Origin: Diaphorobacter aerolatus | Lineage (GTDB): Bacteria; Pseudomonadota; Gammaproteobacteria; Burkholderiales; Burkholderiaceae_C | Length of the DNA stretch: 64,000 bases | Reading direction: 5' to 3' | Assembly (NCBI RefSeq): GCF_014489535.1 | Contig: NZ_CP060783.1 | Span: 1,674,001-1,738,000, forward strand | Part shown: one piece after another, positions 38,811 through 47,536 of the stretch | Numbering within the stretch: position 1 is the first letter of the stretch | Layout: every line of letters begins with the position of its first letter | Translations under genes and position numbers: made by a program | The notes under the pieces: model-generated | What the model saw: only the letters and a program-made list of their open reading frames with translations | What the model was told of the DNA's origin: nothing | Databases searched by the model: none

Positions 38811-39497
38811 TCAAAGTACGGGAGCAGATGCCAGCAGCCTGGCGACGAGCGCATCCACCGCACTCTCCGCATGCCCAAGCGATGCGCTCTGCCGCTCGCC
38901 GCCATATTCGTCGTACTCCGCCGCGATGCTGTGGAAATCCGTGACTCCGATGTAGGCGAACGCGGTGCGCACCGACGGCTCCACATGGTTCATGTGCGCG
39001 ATGCGGCCACCCGCGTGGTAACCGAAGTCGCCACGCGAGGACAGCAACACGAGGCGCTTGCCACTGCCCGCCAGCAGCGGCCAGTATGGATCGCCCTCGC
39101 GATTGCGATCAAAGCCGAAGGTGCGTCCGACGCGAACGATGTTGTCGATCCACGCCTTGAACTGCGCAGGTGGCCCGAAGTTGTACATCGGCACGCCCGC
39201 GACAATCACGTCCGCGGCAAGCAACTCGTCAACCAGTTCGTCGCTGGCCCGCAGTTGCTCTCGCATCCACTCCTCGCGCGCTGCCTCGGGCGTGAACGCG
39301 GCATGGATCCAGCGTGCGCAGACGGGCTGCGGCGGCTGCGTCCCGACATCACGCCGGATGACGCGGGCGCCAGGCTGCGCGGCAATCCATGCATTGACAA
39401 AACGTTGGGTGAGGCGTCGGGTGTGCGATCCGTGCTCGCTCAGCAGTGAGTTGTCTTTGCGGGCACTGGAGTCGATATGAAGCAGGGTGTTGGTCAT
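38811..39497 (-). CDS. FMN-dependent NADH-azoreductase / quinone reductase-like flavodoxin-fold protein
   Basis: The 228-residue protein matches the AzoR family, with the LLHIDSSAR phosphate-binding start, VPMYNFGPPAQFKAWIDNI, and VLLSSRGDFGYHAG near the end. AzoR proteins reduce quinones and azo dyes with FMN and NADH. It is divergent from a LysR gene with an inverted repeat between them, so the LysR protein is probably its regulator. The start at 39497 (MTNTLLH) is preferred over longer forms. Confidence 0.88.
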   Translation of the reverse strand: MTNTLLHIDSSARKDNSLLSEHGSHTRRLTQRFVNAWIAAQPGARVIRRDVGTQPPQPVCARWIHAAFTPEAAREEWMREQLRASDELVDELLAADVIVAGVPMYNFGPPAQFKAWIDNIVRVGRTFGFDRNREGDPYWPLLAGSGKRLVLLSSRGDFGYHAGGRIAHMNHVEPSVRTAFAYIGVTDFHSIAAEYDEYGGERQSASLGHAESAVDALVARLLASAPVL

Positions 39498-39540
39498 TGA
39501 GATTCCCGGTTGAAATTTGAGAGGCATGGTCCATGGATGA

Positions 39541-39595
39541 TTCATGTTGATCCATGAAGCCCGCTTTGACAAACGAGAATTCGCCACTCTATAGT
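39541..39595 (+). promoter_or_regulatory. LysR gene promoter and inverted repeat
   Basis: TTGACA (39566-39571) and TATAGT (39590-39595), 18 bases apart, make a strong sigma70 promoter toward the LysR gene at 39625. Just upstream, TTCATG (39541-39546) and CATGAA (39553-39558) form a perfect inverted repeat with six bases between. This fits a LysR T-N11-A site shared by both divergent genes. Confidence 0.6.
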
Positions 39596-39624
39596 TGATT
39601 CCATTTCATCCATAGGGACCGACG

Positions 39625-40512
39625 ATGCCACTTCCCTCCCTCTCCGCGTTGCGCGCGTTCGAGGCCGCAGCAAGGCTCAAGAGTTTCAAGCTCGCCGCCG
39701 ACGAGCTGTCTGTCACGCCCACAGCGATCAGCCACCGGATTCGTGTGCTGGAGGAGTCGCTGCAGCGCCCGCTCTTCATCCGCAAGGTGCGCGCGGTGGA
39801 ACTCACGCCGCAGGCCGAGGAACTTCATTTGGCGGTGCGGAGCGGCTTCGATGCCATCAACCGCGCCGTGGAGCGCTTTCGCAAGCCCCAGCGAGCCTGC
39901 GTGACGGTTTCCACCACACCGGCGTTTGCCAGCAAATGGCTGGTGCCACGCATTGCGCAGTTTCAGGCCCTGCATCCGGACATCGATCTGCATCTGCAGG
40001 CGACGAACGACCCGGTGAATCTGGAGGCCGGATCCGTCGATCTCGCGGTGAGATACGGATTGGGCAAATACAAGGGACTTGAAGTGAGCGCCCTGCTGGC
40101 CGACGAATTCGTGCCCGTAGCCAGCCCCGCGATGGCCCGGGGCAAACGCGGCAAGCCCGAGCTATGGCCGATGATCCACTTCGAATGGCAACGCGAGATG
40201 CCCGTCGATCTGACGTGGAAGGCCTGGGCCCGCGCCGCGCGATTGAATTCCGCAAGGCTTCAGGCAGGCATCCGCTTTTCGGAAGAAAGCCACGCGATAC
40301 AGGCCGCCGTTGCCGGACAGGGAATGGCGCTGCTCAGTCGTGTACTGGTTCAGCAGGAGCTCGATCTGGGTCTGCTCAAGCAGATGCCTGGGCCGGTGCT
40401 TCAGGCAATGAGCTACTCACTGGTTCGATCAAGACAGGTGGCCGAGAGAGAGGAGGTCAAGCGGGTGAGCGAATGGCTGCTGGCGTGCGCGCGTTCCGTC
40501 TCATCCCGCTAA
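39625..40512 (+). CDS. LysR-family (GcvA-like) transcriptional regulator
   Basis: The 295-residue protein has an N-terminal HTH (LPSLSALRAFEAAARLKSF, ELSVTPTAISHRIRVLEE) as in the GcvA/AmpR branch, and a LysR substrate-binding domain (about 90-290). It is divergent from the azoreductase-like gene and is the probable regulator of it. Confidence 0.9.
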   Translation: MPLPSLSALRAFEAAARLKSFKLAADELSVTPTAISHRIRVLEESLQRPLFIRKVRAVELTPQAEELHLAVRSGFDAINRAVERFRKPQRACVTVSTTPAFASKWLVPRIAQFQALHPDIDLHLQATNDPVNLEAGSVDLAVRYGLGKYKGLEVSALLADEFVPVASPAMARGKRGKPELWPMIHFEWQREMPVDLTWKAWARAARLNSARLQAGIRFSEESHAIQAAVAGQGMALLSRVLVQQELDLGLLKQMPGPVLQAMSYSLVRSRQVAEREEVKRVSEWLLACARSVSSR

Positions 40513-40525
40513 GGCCTGTGCGCAA

Positions 40526-40849
40526 TCAGCGATCCATGTCCTCGCGCGACCTGGGCGGCTCCTTTGCGTTCCTGCGGCTCTTGCCTGCGCGACCGGCCTT
40601 GCTCCATTCGTAGTCCTGGCCATCGGGCGTCCTGCCCTCCTCCACCGCGCTCACGCCCATGGGCCCGACCATCTCGCGCATTTCGGACGAGATGGTGACG
40701 TGGGCGTTGTGAGCATCGGCGCGCAGCAACTGGCACTGCTTCAACGCCTCACTCATCTGCTTGTCGCTGAAGTGCAGGCATTCGGGCTGCCATGCGGGTG
40801 CCGCGCCTTCCGGGCTCTGGTTGCGCAGGTAGAAGACGACGATGCTCAT
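40526..40849 (-). CDS. small conserved hypothetical protein
   Basis: The 107-residue protein starts with IVVFYLRNQSPEG and ends with a basic, charged tail (about 80-107). I do not recognise a domain and see no signal peptide or membrane helix. Codon use and third-position GC resemble the neighbours. It is convergent with the LysR gene (13 bases apart) and downstream of pta, 92 bases away, so it may be a separate unit. Confidence 0.6.
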   Translation of the reverse strand: MSIVVFYLRNQSPEGAAPAWQPECLHFSDKQMSEALKQCQLLRADAHNAHVTISSEMREMVGPMGVSAVEEGRTPDGQDYEWSKAGRAGKSRRNAKEPPRSREDMDR

Positions 40850-40941
40850 GGACGATCACTGCTGCTGGAATGAGGCAATGGTATGCGCGAAAGTCGGCCA
40901 CCGGATCAACCGGCAGAAAAATAGCGGAGCGTCTTCCAGGC

Positions 40942-41877
40942 TCAACTCGCCAGCACCGCCAGCGCGCACGAGGCAATCCGCGCATCGACCGAGTCCGAGC
41001 GGCTGGTGAGGATGATCGGCACGCGCATGCCGAGCACCAGACCCGCGCACTCGGCGTCGGCCATGTAGACGAGTTGTTTGTAGATCATGTTGCCGGCTTC
41101 GAGGCTGGGCACGAGCAGCACATCGGGGTGTCCCGCAACTTCCGAGTGAATGCCCTTGTTCTGCGCGGAGCGCAGCGAGATCGCGTTGTCGTAGGCGAGC
41201 GGGCCGTCGACGATGCCGCCGGTGATCTGTCCGCGATCGGCCATTTTGGAGAGGGCTGCGGCATCGACGGTGCCTGGGATCGCGGGGTTCACCGTCTCCA
41301 CCGCCGAGAGGATGGCGACGCGCGGTGTTTCGATGCCGATGGCCTTGGCCAGTTCAATGGCGTTCTGGGCGATGTCGCGCTTGACCATCAGGTCGGGGAA
41401 GATGTTGACGACGCAATCGGTCATGAGCAGCGGCCGCTCCATGCCGGGCAGGTCCATCACGAACACGTGACTGGCGCGCCTGCTGCCGCGCAGGCCGGCT
41501 TCCCTGGCGACGGCCGCGCCAAGCAATTCATCGCTGTGCAGACTGCCCTTCATGAGCGCCTTGGCCGTGCCGTTGCCACACAATGCTGCGGCCTGCGCGG
41601 CGGCGGCACGTGGATCATCGGCAGTGGCGTGGATTGCGGTCTGGCTCAGGTCGAGCCGGGCCTCTTTCGCGGCGGCTTCGATGCGCTCCTTCGGGCCGAC
41701 GAGCAAGGGCACGATCAGCCCGGCCTGCGCCGCCTGCATGGCCGCGTGGAGCGATCCCGCATCGCACGGGTAGGCCACGGCCACCGGAATGGCGCCCTTG
41801 GCGCGCGCGCTTGCAATCAGGCGGTCCAGGTGTGGGCGCGGCTTGGCGGGGGCGTCGGGCGTGAGGATGGAAGCCAT
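40942..41877 (-). CDS. pta: Phosphate acetyltransferase of the sulfoacetaldehyde pathway
   Basis: The 311-residue phosphate acetyl/butyryltransferase has PVAVAYPCDAGSLHAA, VPLLVGPKERIEAAA, FVMDLPGMERPLLMTDCVVN and GPLAYDNAISL. It has the compact Ptb/Pta form without the N-terminal DRTGG domains. It lies downstream of xsc on the same strand, where Pta converts the Xsc product acetyl phosphate plus CoA to acetyl-CoA. The 183-base gap to xsc holds an 11-bp GC-rich palindrome. Confidence 0.9.
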   Translation of the reverse strand: MASILTPDAPAKPRPHLDRLIASARAKGAIPVAVAYPCDAGSLHAAMQAAQAGLIVPLLVGPKERIEAAAKEARLDLSQTAIHATADDPRAAAAQAAALCGNGTAKALMKGSLHSDELLGAAVAREAGLRGSRRASHVFVMDLPGMERPLLMTDCVVNIFPDLMVKRDIAQNAIELAKAIGIETPRVAILSAVETVNPAIPGTVDAAALSKMADRGQITGGIVDGPLAYDNAISLRSAQNKGIHSEVAGHPDVLLVPSLEAGNMIYKQLVYMADAECAGLVLGMRVPIILTSRSDSVDARIASCALAVLAS

Positions 41878-41974
41878 GGTGGGAGTCTCCAGTCCGGGAT
41901 TTTTTGCGGGCGTTGTCGTTGAGCGAGGTTTCTAGCGGGTGTCGGTTTTTTGTGCTGCTGTCACCCTCACCCGG

Positions 41975-41998
41975 CCCTCTCCCGCAGGCGGGAGAGGG
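41975..41998. repeat. 11-bp GC-rich palindrome between xsc and pta
   Basis: CCCTCTCCCGC and GCGGGAGAGGG (41975-41985, 41988-41998) form a perfect stem with a two-base loop, followed by GAGAGGGAG-type purines. It matches a palindromic intergenic element common in GC-rich proteobacteria and could attenuate or stabilise the xsc-pta transcript. No other copy was noticed in this window. Confidence 0.6.
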
Positions 41999-42060
41999 AG
42001 AGGGAGAGAAAGCCTCACCCAAGCTCTTTTTCACTGGTGCGAAAGGTCGCGGTATCGGGT

Positions 42061-43878
42061 TCAGACATAGTCCTTGTACTTTTCGAGCAGGCGCACGGGC
42101 TTGCTGAGTGCGTCGCGGCGGAACGGGTCGCCGAGTTCGCGGGTGCACATGATTTCGATGACGCAGGTCTTGCCTTCCTTCATCTGCATGTCGATGGCCT
42201 TCCTGAGCGCCGGCCCCACGTCCTCGAGCCTGTCGACCACGATGCCCTCTGCGCCCATGGCCTTGGCGATGTCGGCAAAGCTTTCGCTTTCCAGCTCGCC
42301 TGCCACAAAGCGGCGGTTGTAGAAATCGACCTGATTCTTCTTTTCCGCGCCCCACTGGCGGTTGTGGAACACCACCGCCGTCACGGGAATGTCGTGGCGC
42401 ACGGCGGTCAGGACTTCCATCATCGACATGCCCCAGGCACCGTCACCGGCATAGGCCACGGCCGGACGATCCATGGCCGCGCACTTGGCGCCGATGATGG
42501 TGGGCAGCGCATAGCCACAGTTGCCGAACGACATCGGCGCGAAGAACGAGCGTGGCTCGTCAAAGCGCAGGTAGCTGTTGGCGACCGAGTTGATGTTGCC
42601 GATGTCGGTAGAGACCATCACGCGCGGCGGCATGGCCTTTTCGAGTTCGCGCAGCACCTGGCGTGGATGCAGGTACTCACCGCCGGTCGGTGGCGTTTCC
42701 TGCTTCGCCTCTTCGATCATGTCGAGGCTGTAGGCATCGCGCTCGTGGGTCCACTCGTCGAGTTCCTTTTCCCACGCGGCCTTCTCGGCCTCTACGGTTT
42801 CCGCGCATGCCGCCTTGGTGGCGTCGCACGCCAGCTTCACATCGGCGAGGCGCTTGACCAGCTCTGCGGCCACGGCCTTGGCGTCACCGTTGATCCCGAC
42901 CGAGATCTTCTTCACGAGACCCAGATTGGTGTGATCGGCCTCGACCTGAATGATCCTGGCGGTCTTCGGCCAGTAGTCCATGCCATGCTGGGGCAGCGTG
43001 CCGAACGGACCCATGCGCGAACCAAGCGCGATCACCACGTCCGCCTGCGCAATCAGCTTCATCGCAGCCTTGGAGCCCTGATAACCGAGCGGGCCGACCC
43101 ACAGGGGGTGCTTGGCGGGAAACGCGTCATTGCGCAGATAGCCGGTCGCCACGGGCGCGCCCAGCCGTTCCGCAAGCGCCTGCGTTTCGGGTACGGCATC
43201 CCCCATCACCACGCCGCCGCCCGCCAGGATCACCGGGAACTTCGCGGTCTTGAGCAGCTCGACGGCTTCGTTCAACGTCTTCTCGCCGCCGTGGCCGCGA
43301 TCAACGCGCATGGGCTTTGGAATCTCGCACTCGATCTCGCCGTAGAAATAGTCACGCGGAATGTTCAGTTGCGTCGGGCCCATCTCGGACATCGCGCGGT
43401 CGAAGCAGCGACCCGTGAATTCGGCCATGCGCCTGGGGTTGCACACATGGCCCTGGTATTTGGTGAACTCCTGGAACATCGGCAATTGGTTGGCCTCCTG
43501 AAAACCGCCGAGACCCATGCCCATCGTGCCGGTTTCGGGCGTCACGATCACGACCGGGCTGTGCGCCCAGTAGGCAGCGGCGATGCCGGTCACGCAGTTG
43601 GAGATGCCGGGGCCGTTCTGGCCGATCACCAGACCGTGACGACCCGAGACACGCGCATAGCCATCGGCCATATGGGCCGCGCCCTGCTCGTGCACCACGG
43701 GAATCAGGCGGATGCCTGCGGGCGCAAAGATGTCCATCGCGTCCATGAAGGCCGAACCCATGATCCCGAACATTTCGGTCACGCCGTTGGCAACGCAGGT
43801 TTCCACAAAGGCCTCGGAAGGAGTCATCCTGGTGACGCCCTCGACCACCTTACGATTGTCGGCTTTAGCTTTGGTCAT
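42061..43878 (-). CDS. xsc: Sulfoacetaldehyde acetyltransferase
   Basis: The 605-residue thiamine-diphosphate enzyme has MTPSEAFVETCVANGV and GIMGSAFMDAMDIF, which are characteristic of Xsc. The ThDP glutamate is in VVHEQGAAHMADGYAR, and the ThDP-binding motif in YAGDGAWGMSMMEVLTAV ends with the NRQWGAEKKNQ segment. It converts sulfoacetaldehyde and phosphate to acetyl phosphate and sulfite in the cytoplasm. It starts with ATG after AGGAGA and heads an operon with pta. Its promoter region faces a divergent IclR gene and has no TauR box that I can find. Confidence 0.95.
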   Translation of the reverse strand: MTKAKADNRKVVEGVTRMTPSEAFVETCVANGVTEMFGIMGSAFMDAMDIFAPAGIRLIPVVHEQGAAHMADGYARVSGRHGLVIGQNGPGISNCVTGIAAAYWAHSPVVIVTPETGTMGMGLGGFQEANQLPMFQEFTKYQGHVCNPRRMAEFTGRCFDRAMSEMGPTQLNIPRDYFYGEIECEIPKPMRVDRGHGGEKTLNEAVELLKTAKFPVILAGGGVVMGDAVPETQALAERLGAPVATGYLRNDAFPAKHPLWVGPLGYQGSKAAMKLIAQADVVIALGSRMGPFGTLPQHGMDYWPKTARIIQVEADHTNLGLVKKISVGINGDAKAVAAELVKRLADVKLACDATKAACAETVEAEKAAWEKELDEWTHERDAYSLDMIEEAKQETPPTGGEYLHPRQVLRELEKAMPPRVMVSTDIGNINSVANSYLRFDEPRSFFAPMSFGNCGYALPTIIGAKCAAMDRPAVAYAGDGAWGMSMMEVLTAVRHDIPVTAVVFHNRQWGAEKKNQVDFYNRRFVAGELESESFADIAKAMGAEGIVVDRLEDVGPALRKAIDMQMKEGKTCVIEIMCTRELGDPFRRDALSKPVRLLEKYKDYV

Positions 43879-43907
43879 CTTTGTCTCCTGGTGGAAGATG
43901 CAAAAAC

Positions 43908-43922
43908 GGAACTAAATGTTCC
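43908..43922. promoter_or_regulatory. candidate IclR-family operator between xsc and iclR
   Basis: GGAAC-TAAAT-GTTCC is a perfect inverted repeat located 30-44 bases before the xsc ATG and about 100 before the IclR start. IclR-family proteins commonly bind short palindromes of the TGGAA/TTCCA type. The rest of the intergenic region (43923-44021) is AT-rich, unlike its surroundings, as expected for promoters. Confidence 0.55.
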
Positions 43923-44021
43923 ACAAAAAGAAATTGCAGGCGCAAGTCTAAGAGATATTCGCGTAAAAACACAATAAATTTCTTTTTTTGGAATAAATTG
44001 ACTCAAAAAATGGAATTCAAT

Positions 44022-44843
44022 ATGATCGATGGCGTTATGAAGAGCACCGACATCAGCACGACCAAATTGGATGGAGACACACCCAATCTGCGTCTGTTTG
44101 CGCTTTTGGAGGTCATCGCGCAAAAGGACGCGCCTTTCACGCTGCAATCCATCGTCGAGGAAACGGGGCTCCCCAAGCCCTCGATGCACCGCATGCTCAC
44201 GCAGCTCGAGACCGCGGGCATCCTGCAGCGCGAGGGCAATGGCCGCCACTACGCCACGGGCCGCCGACTGATGCGTCTGGCCGAAAACGTATTGCTCAAC
44301 AGCACCACGCATGGCGCGCGCCATGCGGTGCTCAGCAAGCTCGTGAGCGATCTGGGCGAGAGCTGCAACATCACGGCGTTTTCGGGCGGCGAGGTGCTGT
44401 ATCTGGATCGCGTGGAAACGCCTGCGCCGCTGCGCTTTTATCTGCATCCCGGCTCGCGTGTGCCGGCGCACTGCTCGGCCACGGGCAAGCTGTTCCTGAG
44501 CCAGATGGCACCCGCGCAACGCCGCAGGCTGCTGTCGGCCGCGCCGCTGCCGGGCTTCACCAGCAACTCGCTCACCACGTTTGAGGCGGTCGATGCCGAA
44601 CTCGACAAGGTGCGCGAACAGGGCTTTGCGGTCGACAACGAGGAATTCCTGCCGGGCCTGCTGTGTCTCGGCGTGCTCGTGCCTTCACGCAGCGGCAGCT
44701 CCAACATGGGGCTTGCGGTGCAGGCACCGATCATGCGGTTTCCGAAAGAGAAGGCGCTGTCCCATCTTCCCAGGTTGCAGGCCGCAGCGGAGGCAATCGC
44801 CCGCATCAACGACGATGTTCCGAGCGGAGCCGATGATGACTGA
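44022..44843 (+). CDS. IclR-family transcriptional regulator, divergent from xsc
   Basis: From ATG 44022 (MIDGVMKS) the protein has about 273 residues. The N-terminal winged helix (RLFALLEVIAQKDAPFTLQSI, KPSMHRMLTQLETAGI) is followed by the IclR effector domain (about 95-265; VPAHCSATGKLFLSQM). In-frame starts at 44010 or 44037 are possible. It is divergent from xsc with a palindrome between, so it probably controls xsc-pta, sensing an unknown effector. The end overlaps the CobS-like gene, so all three downstream genes are likely one transcript. Confidence 0.88.
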   Translation: MIDGVMKSTDISTTKLDGDTPNLRLFALLEVIAQKDAPFTLQSIVEETGLPKPSMHRMLTQLETAGILQREGNGRHYATGRRLMRLAENVLLNSTTHGARHAVLSKLVSDLGESCNITAFSGGEVLYLDRVETPAPLRFYLHPGSRVPAHCSATGKLFLSQMAPAQRRRLLSAAPLPGFTSNSLTTFEAVDAELDKVREQGFAVDNEEFLPGLLCLGVLVPSRSGSSNMGLAVQAPIMRFPKEKALSHLPRLQAAAEAIARINDDVPSGADDD

Positions 44844-45825
44844 CCTGACCCTGTTGCAGCCCACCGCCACGATCAGCGTGCGCGAGATGTTCGGTATCGA
44901 TTCCGACATGCGCGTGCCCGCATTCGCACAAGCCTGCGAACATGTGCCCAGGGTCGATACGGCCTACCGCTTCAACCGCCAGGTCACGCTGGCGATTCTT
45001 GCGGGTTTTGCGCACAACCGCCGCGTGGTGATCCAGGGGCTGCACGGCACGGGCAAATCCACGCACATCGAACAGGTGGCCGCACGCCTGAACTGGCCTT
45101 GCGTGCGCGTGAATCTCGACGGTCACATCAGCCGCCTCGATCTCGTCGGCAAGGACGTGATCGCACTGCAAGACGGCAAACAGGTCACTCAGTTTCAGGA
45201 AGGCATCCTGCCGTGGTCGCTGCAGCGCCCCGTCGCCATCGTGTTCGATGAATACGATGCCGGACGACCCGACGTGATGTTCGTGATCCAGCGTGTGCTG
45301 GAGCGCGAAGGCAGCTTCACGCTGCTCGACCAGAAGCGCGTGATCCAGCCGCACGAATACTTCCGCCTGTTCGCCACGATGAACACGCTGGGGCAAGGCA
45401 ATCTCTCGGGCCTGTATCACGGCACGCAGATACTCAATCACGCGCAGCTCGACCGCTGGAACCTGGTCACCACGCTGGACTATCTGGCGCCCGATGAGGA
45501 AGCGGCCATCGTGCTGGCGCGCGTGCCCGCGATGGACACGCCACAGGGCCGCCCACAGATCGACGCGATGGTGGCGCTGGCCAATCTCACGCGCAAGGGC
45601 TTTGCGGTGGGCGATCTGTCGCTGCTGATGTCGCCGCGCACCGTGATCACCTGGGCCGAGAACACACAGATCTTTCACGACCTCAAGCTCGCGTTCGAGC
45701 TTTCATTCTTCAACAAGTGCGAGCCTGCAGAGCGCATCATCGTCGCCGAATACTTTCAGCGCTGCTTCGCGCAGGAACTGAACGCGCAAGCCGACGCTGC
45801 GCCGCCGCACGTGCATGTCGGCTGA
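44833..45825 (+). CDS. CobS-like AAA+ ATPase
   Basis: The protein is about 330 residues and closely follows aerobic cobaltochelatase subunit CobS. The N-terminal VREMFGIDSDMRVP matches its start, and the AAA core has Walker A (GLHGTGKST), Walker B (IVFDEYDAGRPD) and sensor FATMNTLGQGN. CobS with CobT drives CobN in cobalt insertion, but no cobN or cob gene is in the window. It begins inside the end of the IclR gene (ATG 44833 or 44836) and overlaps the CobT-like gene by 11 bases. A chaperone or metal-insertion role for another enzyme, in MoxR/CbbQ fashion, is the alternative. Confidence 0.88.
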   Translation: MMTDLTLLQPTATISVREMFGIDSDMRVPAFAQACEHVPRVDTAYRFNRQVTLAILAGFAHNRRVVIQGLHGTGKSTHIEQVAARLNWPCVRVNLDGHISRLDLVGKDVIALQDGKQVTQFQEGILPWSLQRPVAIVFDEYDAGRPDVMFVIQRVLEREGSFTLLDQKRVIQPHEYFRLFATMNTLGQGNLSGLYHGTQILNHAQLDRWNLVTTLDYLAPDEEAAIVLARVPAMDTPQGRPQIDAMVALANLTRKGFAVGDLSLLMSPRTVITWAENTQIFHDLKLAFELSFFNKCEPAERIIVAEYFQRCFAQELNAQADAAPPHVHVG

Positions 45826-47527
45826 AACCGCCACGCGCAACCCGCAGACCGCGCCCACGCTCGCGCAAATGGAGGCCTGGGGCGGCGCGCTGCTGCGCGC
45901 CATCACGGGCGACGCGTCGCTGCAATGGAGCGGCCAGACGCTGTACGCAGGCACCACGCCGCAAGCCCTGTCTGCCGCACACCATCTTGACGTTCCCGCG
46001 ACCATGGCCGACCAGCGCGGCATGCTCGACAGCGTGGGCCTGCGATTGCGACTGAGCGATGCGGTGCTGCACCGCGCGCATCTGCCCACCGATCCCGTCG
46101 AGCGCATGGTGTTCGAGCTGCTCGAGCAGTTGCGCATCGAAAGTCAGGTTCCGGCCACCTGGCCCGGCGCGCGCGAAAACATGCGCCAGCGCTTCGTGCA
46201 CTGGGCGCAGGCGTTCATGGATTCCGGACTGATCGAAACCGACCTGGGGATTCTGCTGTTCGCCGTGGCGCTGATCGCGTGGAGCCGACTCACCGATCAG
46301 GAGATGCCTGAACGCATGTCCGACACCATCGAGTCCACACGCATGGCGATGTCGCCGCAACTCGGTCGTCACTGGCTCGATCTGCGCCGCATGCGCGGCG
46401 ATCAGTCCGCATTCAGGGTGCCTGCGCTGGCCGTGGCGCGCTGGGTTGGCGATGCAGTGCGCGCCGCGCAAGAAGATGCGCCGCGCGGCAGCGGCAGCCC
46501 CAAGCGCCGCAGCCAGTTTGCGCTGCCACTGCACTTTGAAGCCGCCCCTCTGGACGAACTGCCACGGGCGCAAACCGGAGACAGCCGCGCGTGGGCAAGC
46601 GCCTCCCGGACCTACCGGGTGTTCTCGCGCCAGTACGACCGCGAGGAAGCCGCGTCCGCGCTGATCCGCCGCCCGCAACTGCTCGAATTCCGCGAGCAGA
46701 TGGACGACGAGATCGCGCGCTCGGGCCTGCATGTGGGCCGCATCGCGCGCTATTTTCAACAGCGGCTCGCAACGCGCCAGCGCGACGGCTGGAATTTCGG
46801 CCTCGAAGACGGGCATCTCGACGGCGCACGGCTTGCGCAACTGGTAAGCGATCCCGACACGCGTGAAATCTTCAAGGACGAGGCGCAGCGCCCGATCAAC
46901 GAGACGGCCGTGAGCTTTCTGCTCGACTGCTCGGGATCGATGAAGAACCACGCCCGGGCGATGTCGATCCTTGTTGACGTGCTTGCACGTGCGCTCGAGA
47001 TCGCGGGAGCGCGCGCCGAGGTGCTGGGTTTTTCCACCGGCGCATGGAACGGTGGCCGCGCGCGCCGCGACTGGCAGAAGGCCGGGCAACCCGAGGCGCC
47101 GGGGCGCCTGAACGAGCGGCTGCATATCGTCTTCAAGGAGGCGGGCAGGCGTTGGCAGCATGGCCGCCATGGCATCGCCGCGCTGCGCAAGCCCGACCTG
47201 TTTCGCGAAGGCATCGACGGCGAAGGTGTCGAATGGGCCTGCCAGCGTCTGCGCGCGCAAACGGCCAGGCGGCGCATCCTGATGGTGATCTCGGATGGTT
47301 GCCCGATGGACACCGCCACGCACCAGTGCAACGACGAGCACTATCTCGATCAGCATCTCAGGCAGGTGCTCGCCGCGTGCGAACGCGCAGGCGACGTGAA
47401 GGTCTGCGCACTCGGTGTGGGGCTCGATCTCGGCGTGTTCTACCGGAAGCGGCTCGCCGTCGATCTACAGCACGGCATTGACGACGCGCTGTTGTTTGCC
47501 GTGGCGGAACTGCTGTGCAGGCCTTGA
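45815..47527 (+). CDS. CobT-like VWA domain protein
   Basis: The 570-residue protein has an N-terminal helical region (about 15-330) and a C-terminal VWA domain with intact MIDAS (LLDCSGSMKNH, about residue 367) and MVISDGCPMD. This is the CobT cobaltochelatase layout, the partner of the overlapping CobS-like ATPase. The acidic linker typical of true CobT is short or absent here. It ends 10 bases before a convergent BASS transporter gene. Confidence 0.85.
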   Translation: MSAETATRNPQTAPTLAQMEAWGGALLRAITGDASLQWSGQTLYAGTTPQALSAAHHLDVPATMADQRGMLDSVGLRLRLSDAVLHRAHLPTDPVERMVFELLEQLRIESQVPATWPGARENMRQRFVHWAQAFMDSGLIETDLGILLFAVALIAWSRLTDQEMPERMSDTIESTRMAMSPQLGRHWLDLRRMRGDQSAFRVPALAVARWVGDAVRAAQEDAPRGSGSPKRRSQFALPLHFEAAPLDELPRAQTGDSRAWASASRTYRVFSRQYDREEAASALIRRPQLLEFREQMDDEIARSGLHVGRIARYFQQRLATRQRDGWNFGLEDGHLDGARLAQLVSDPDTREIFKDEAQRPINETAVSFLLDCSGSMKNHARAMSILVDVLARALEIAGARAEVLGFSTGAWNGGRARRDWQKAGQPEAPGRLNERLHIVFKEAGRRWQHGRHGIAALRKPDLFREGIDGEGVEWACQRLRAQTARRRILMVISDGCPMDTATHQCNDEHYLDQHLRQVLAACERAGDVKVCALGVGLDLGVFYRKRLAVDLQHGIDDALLFAVAELLCRP

Positions 47528-47536
47528 GGGCTTGCG

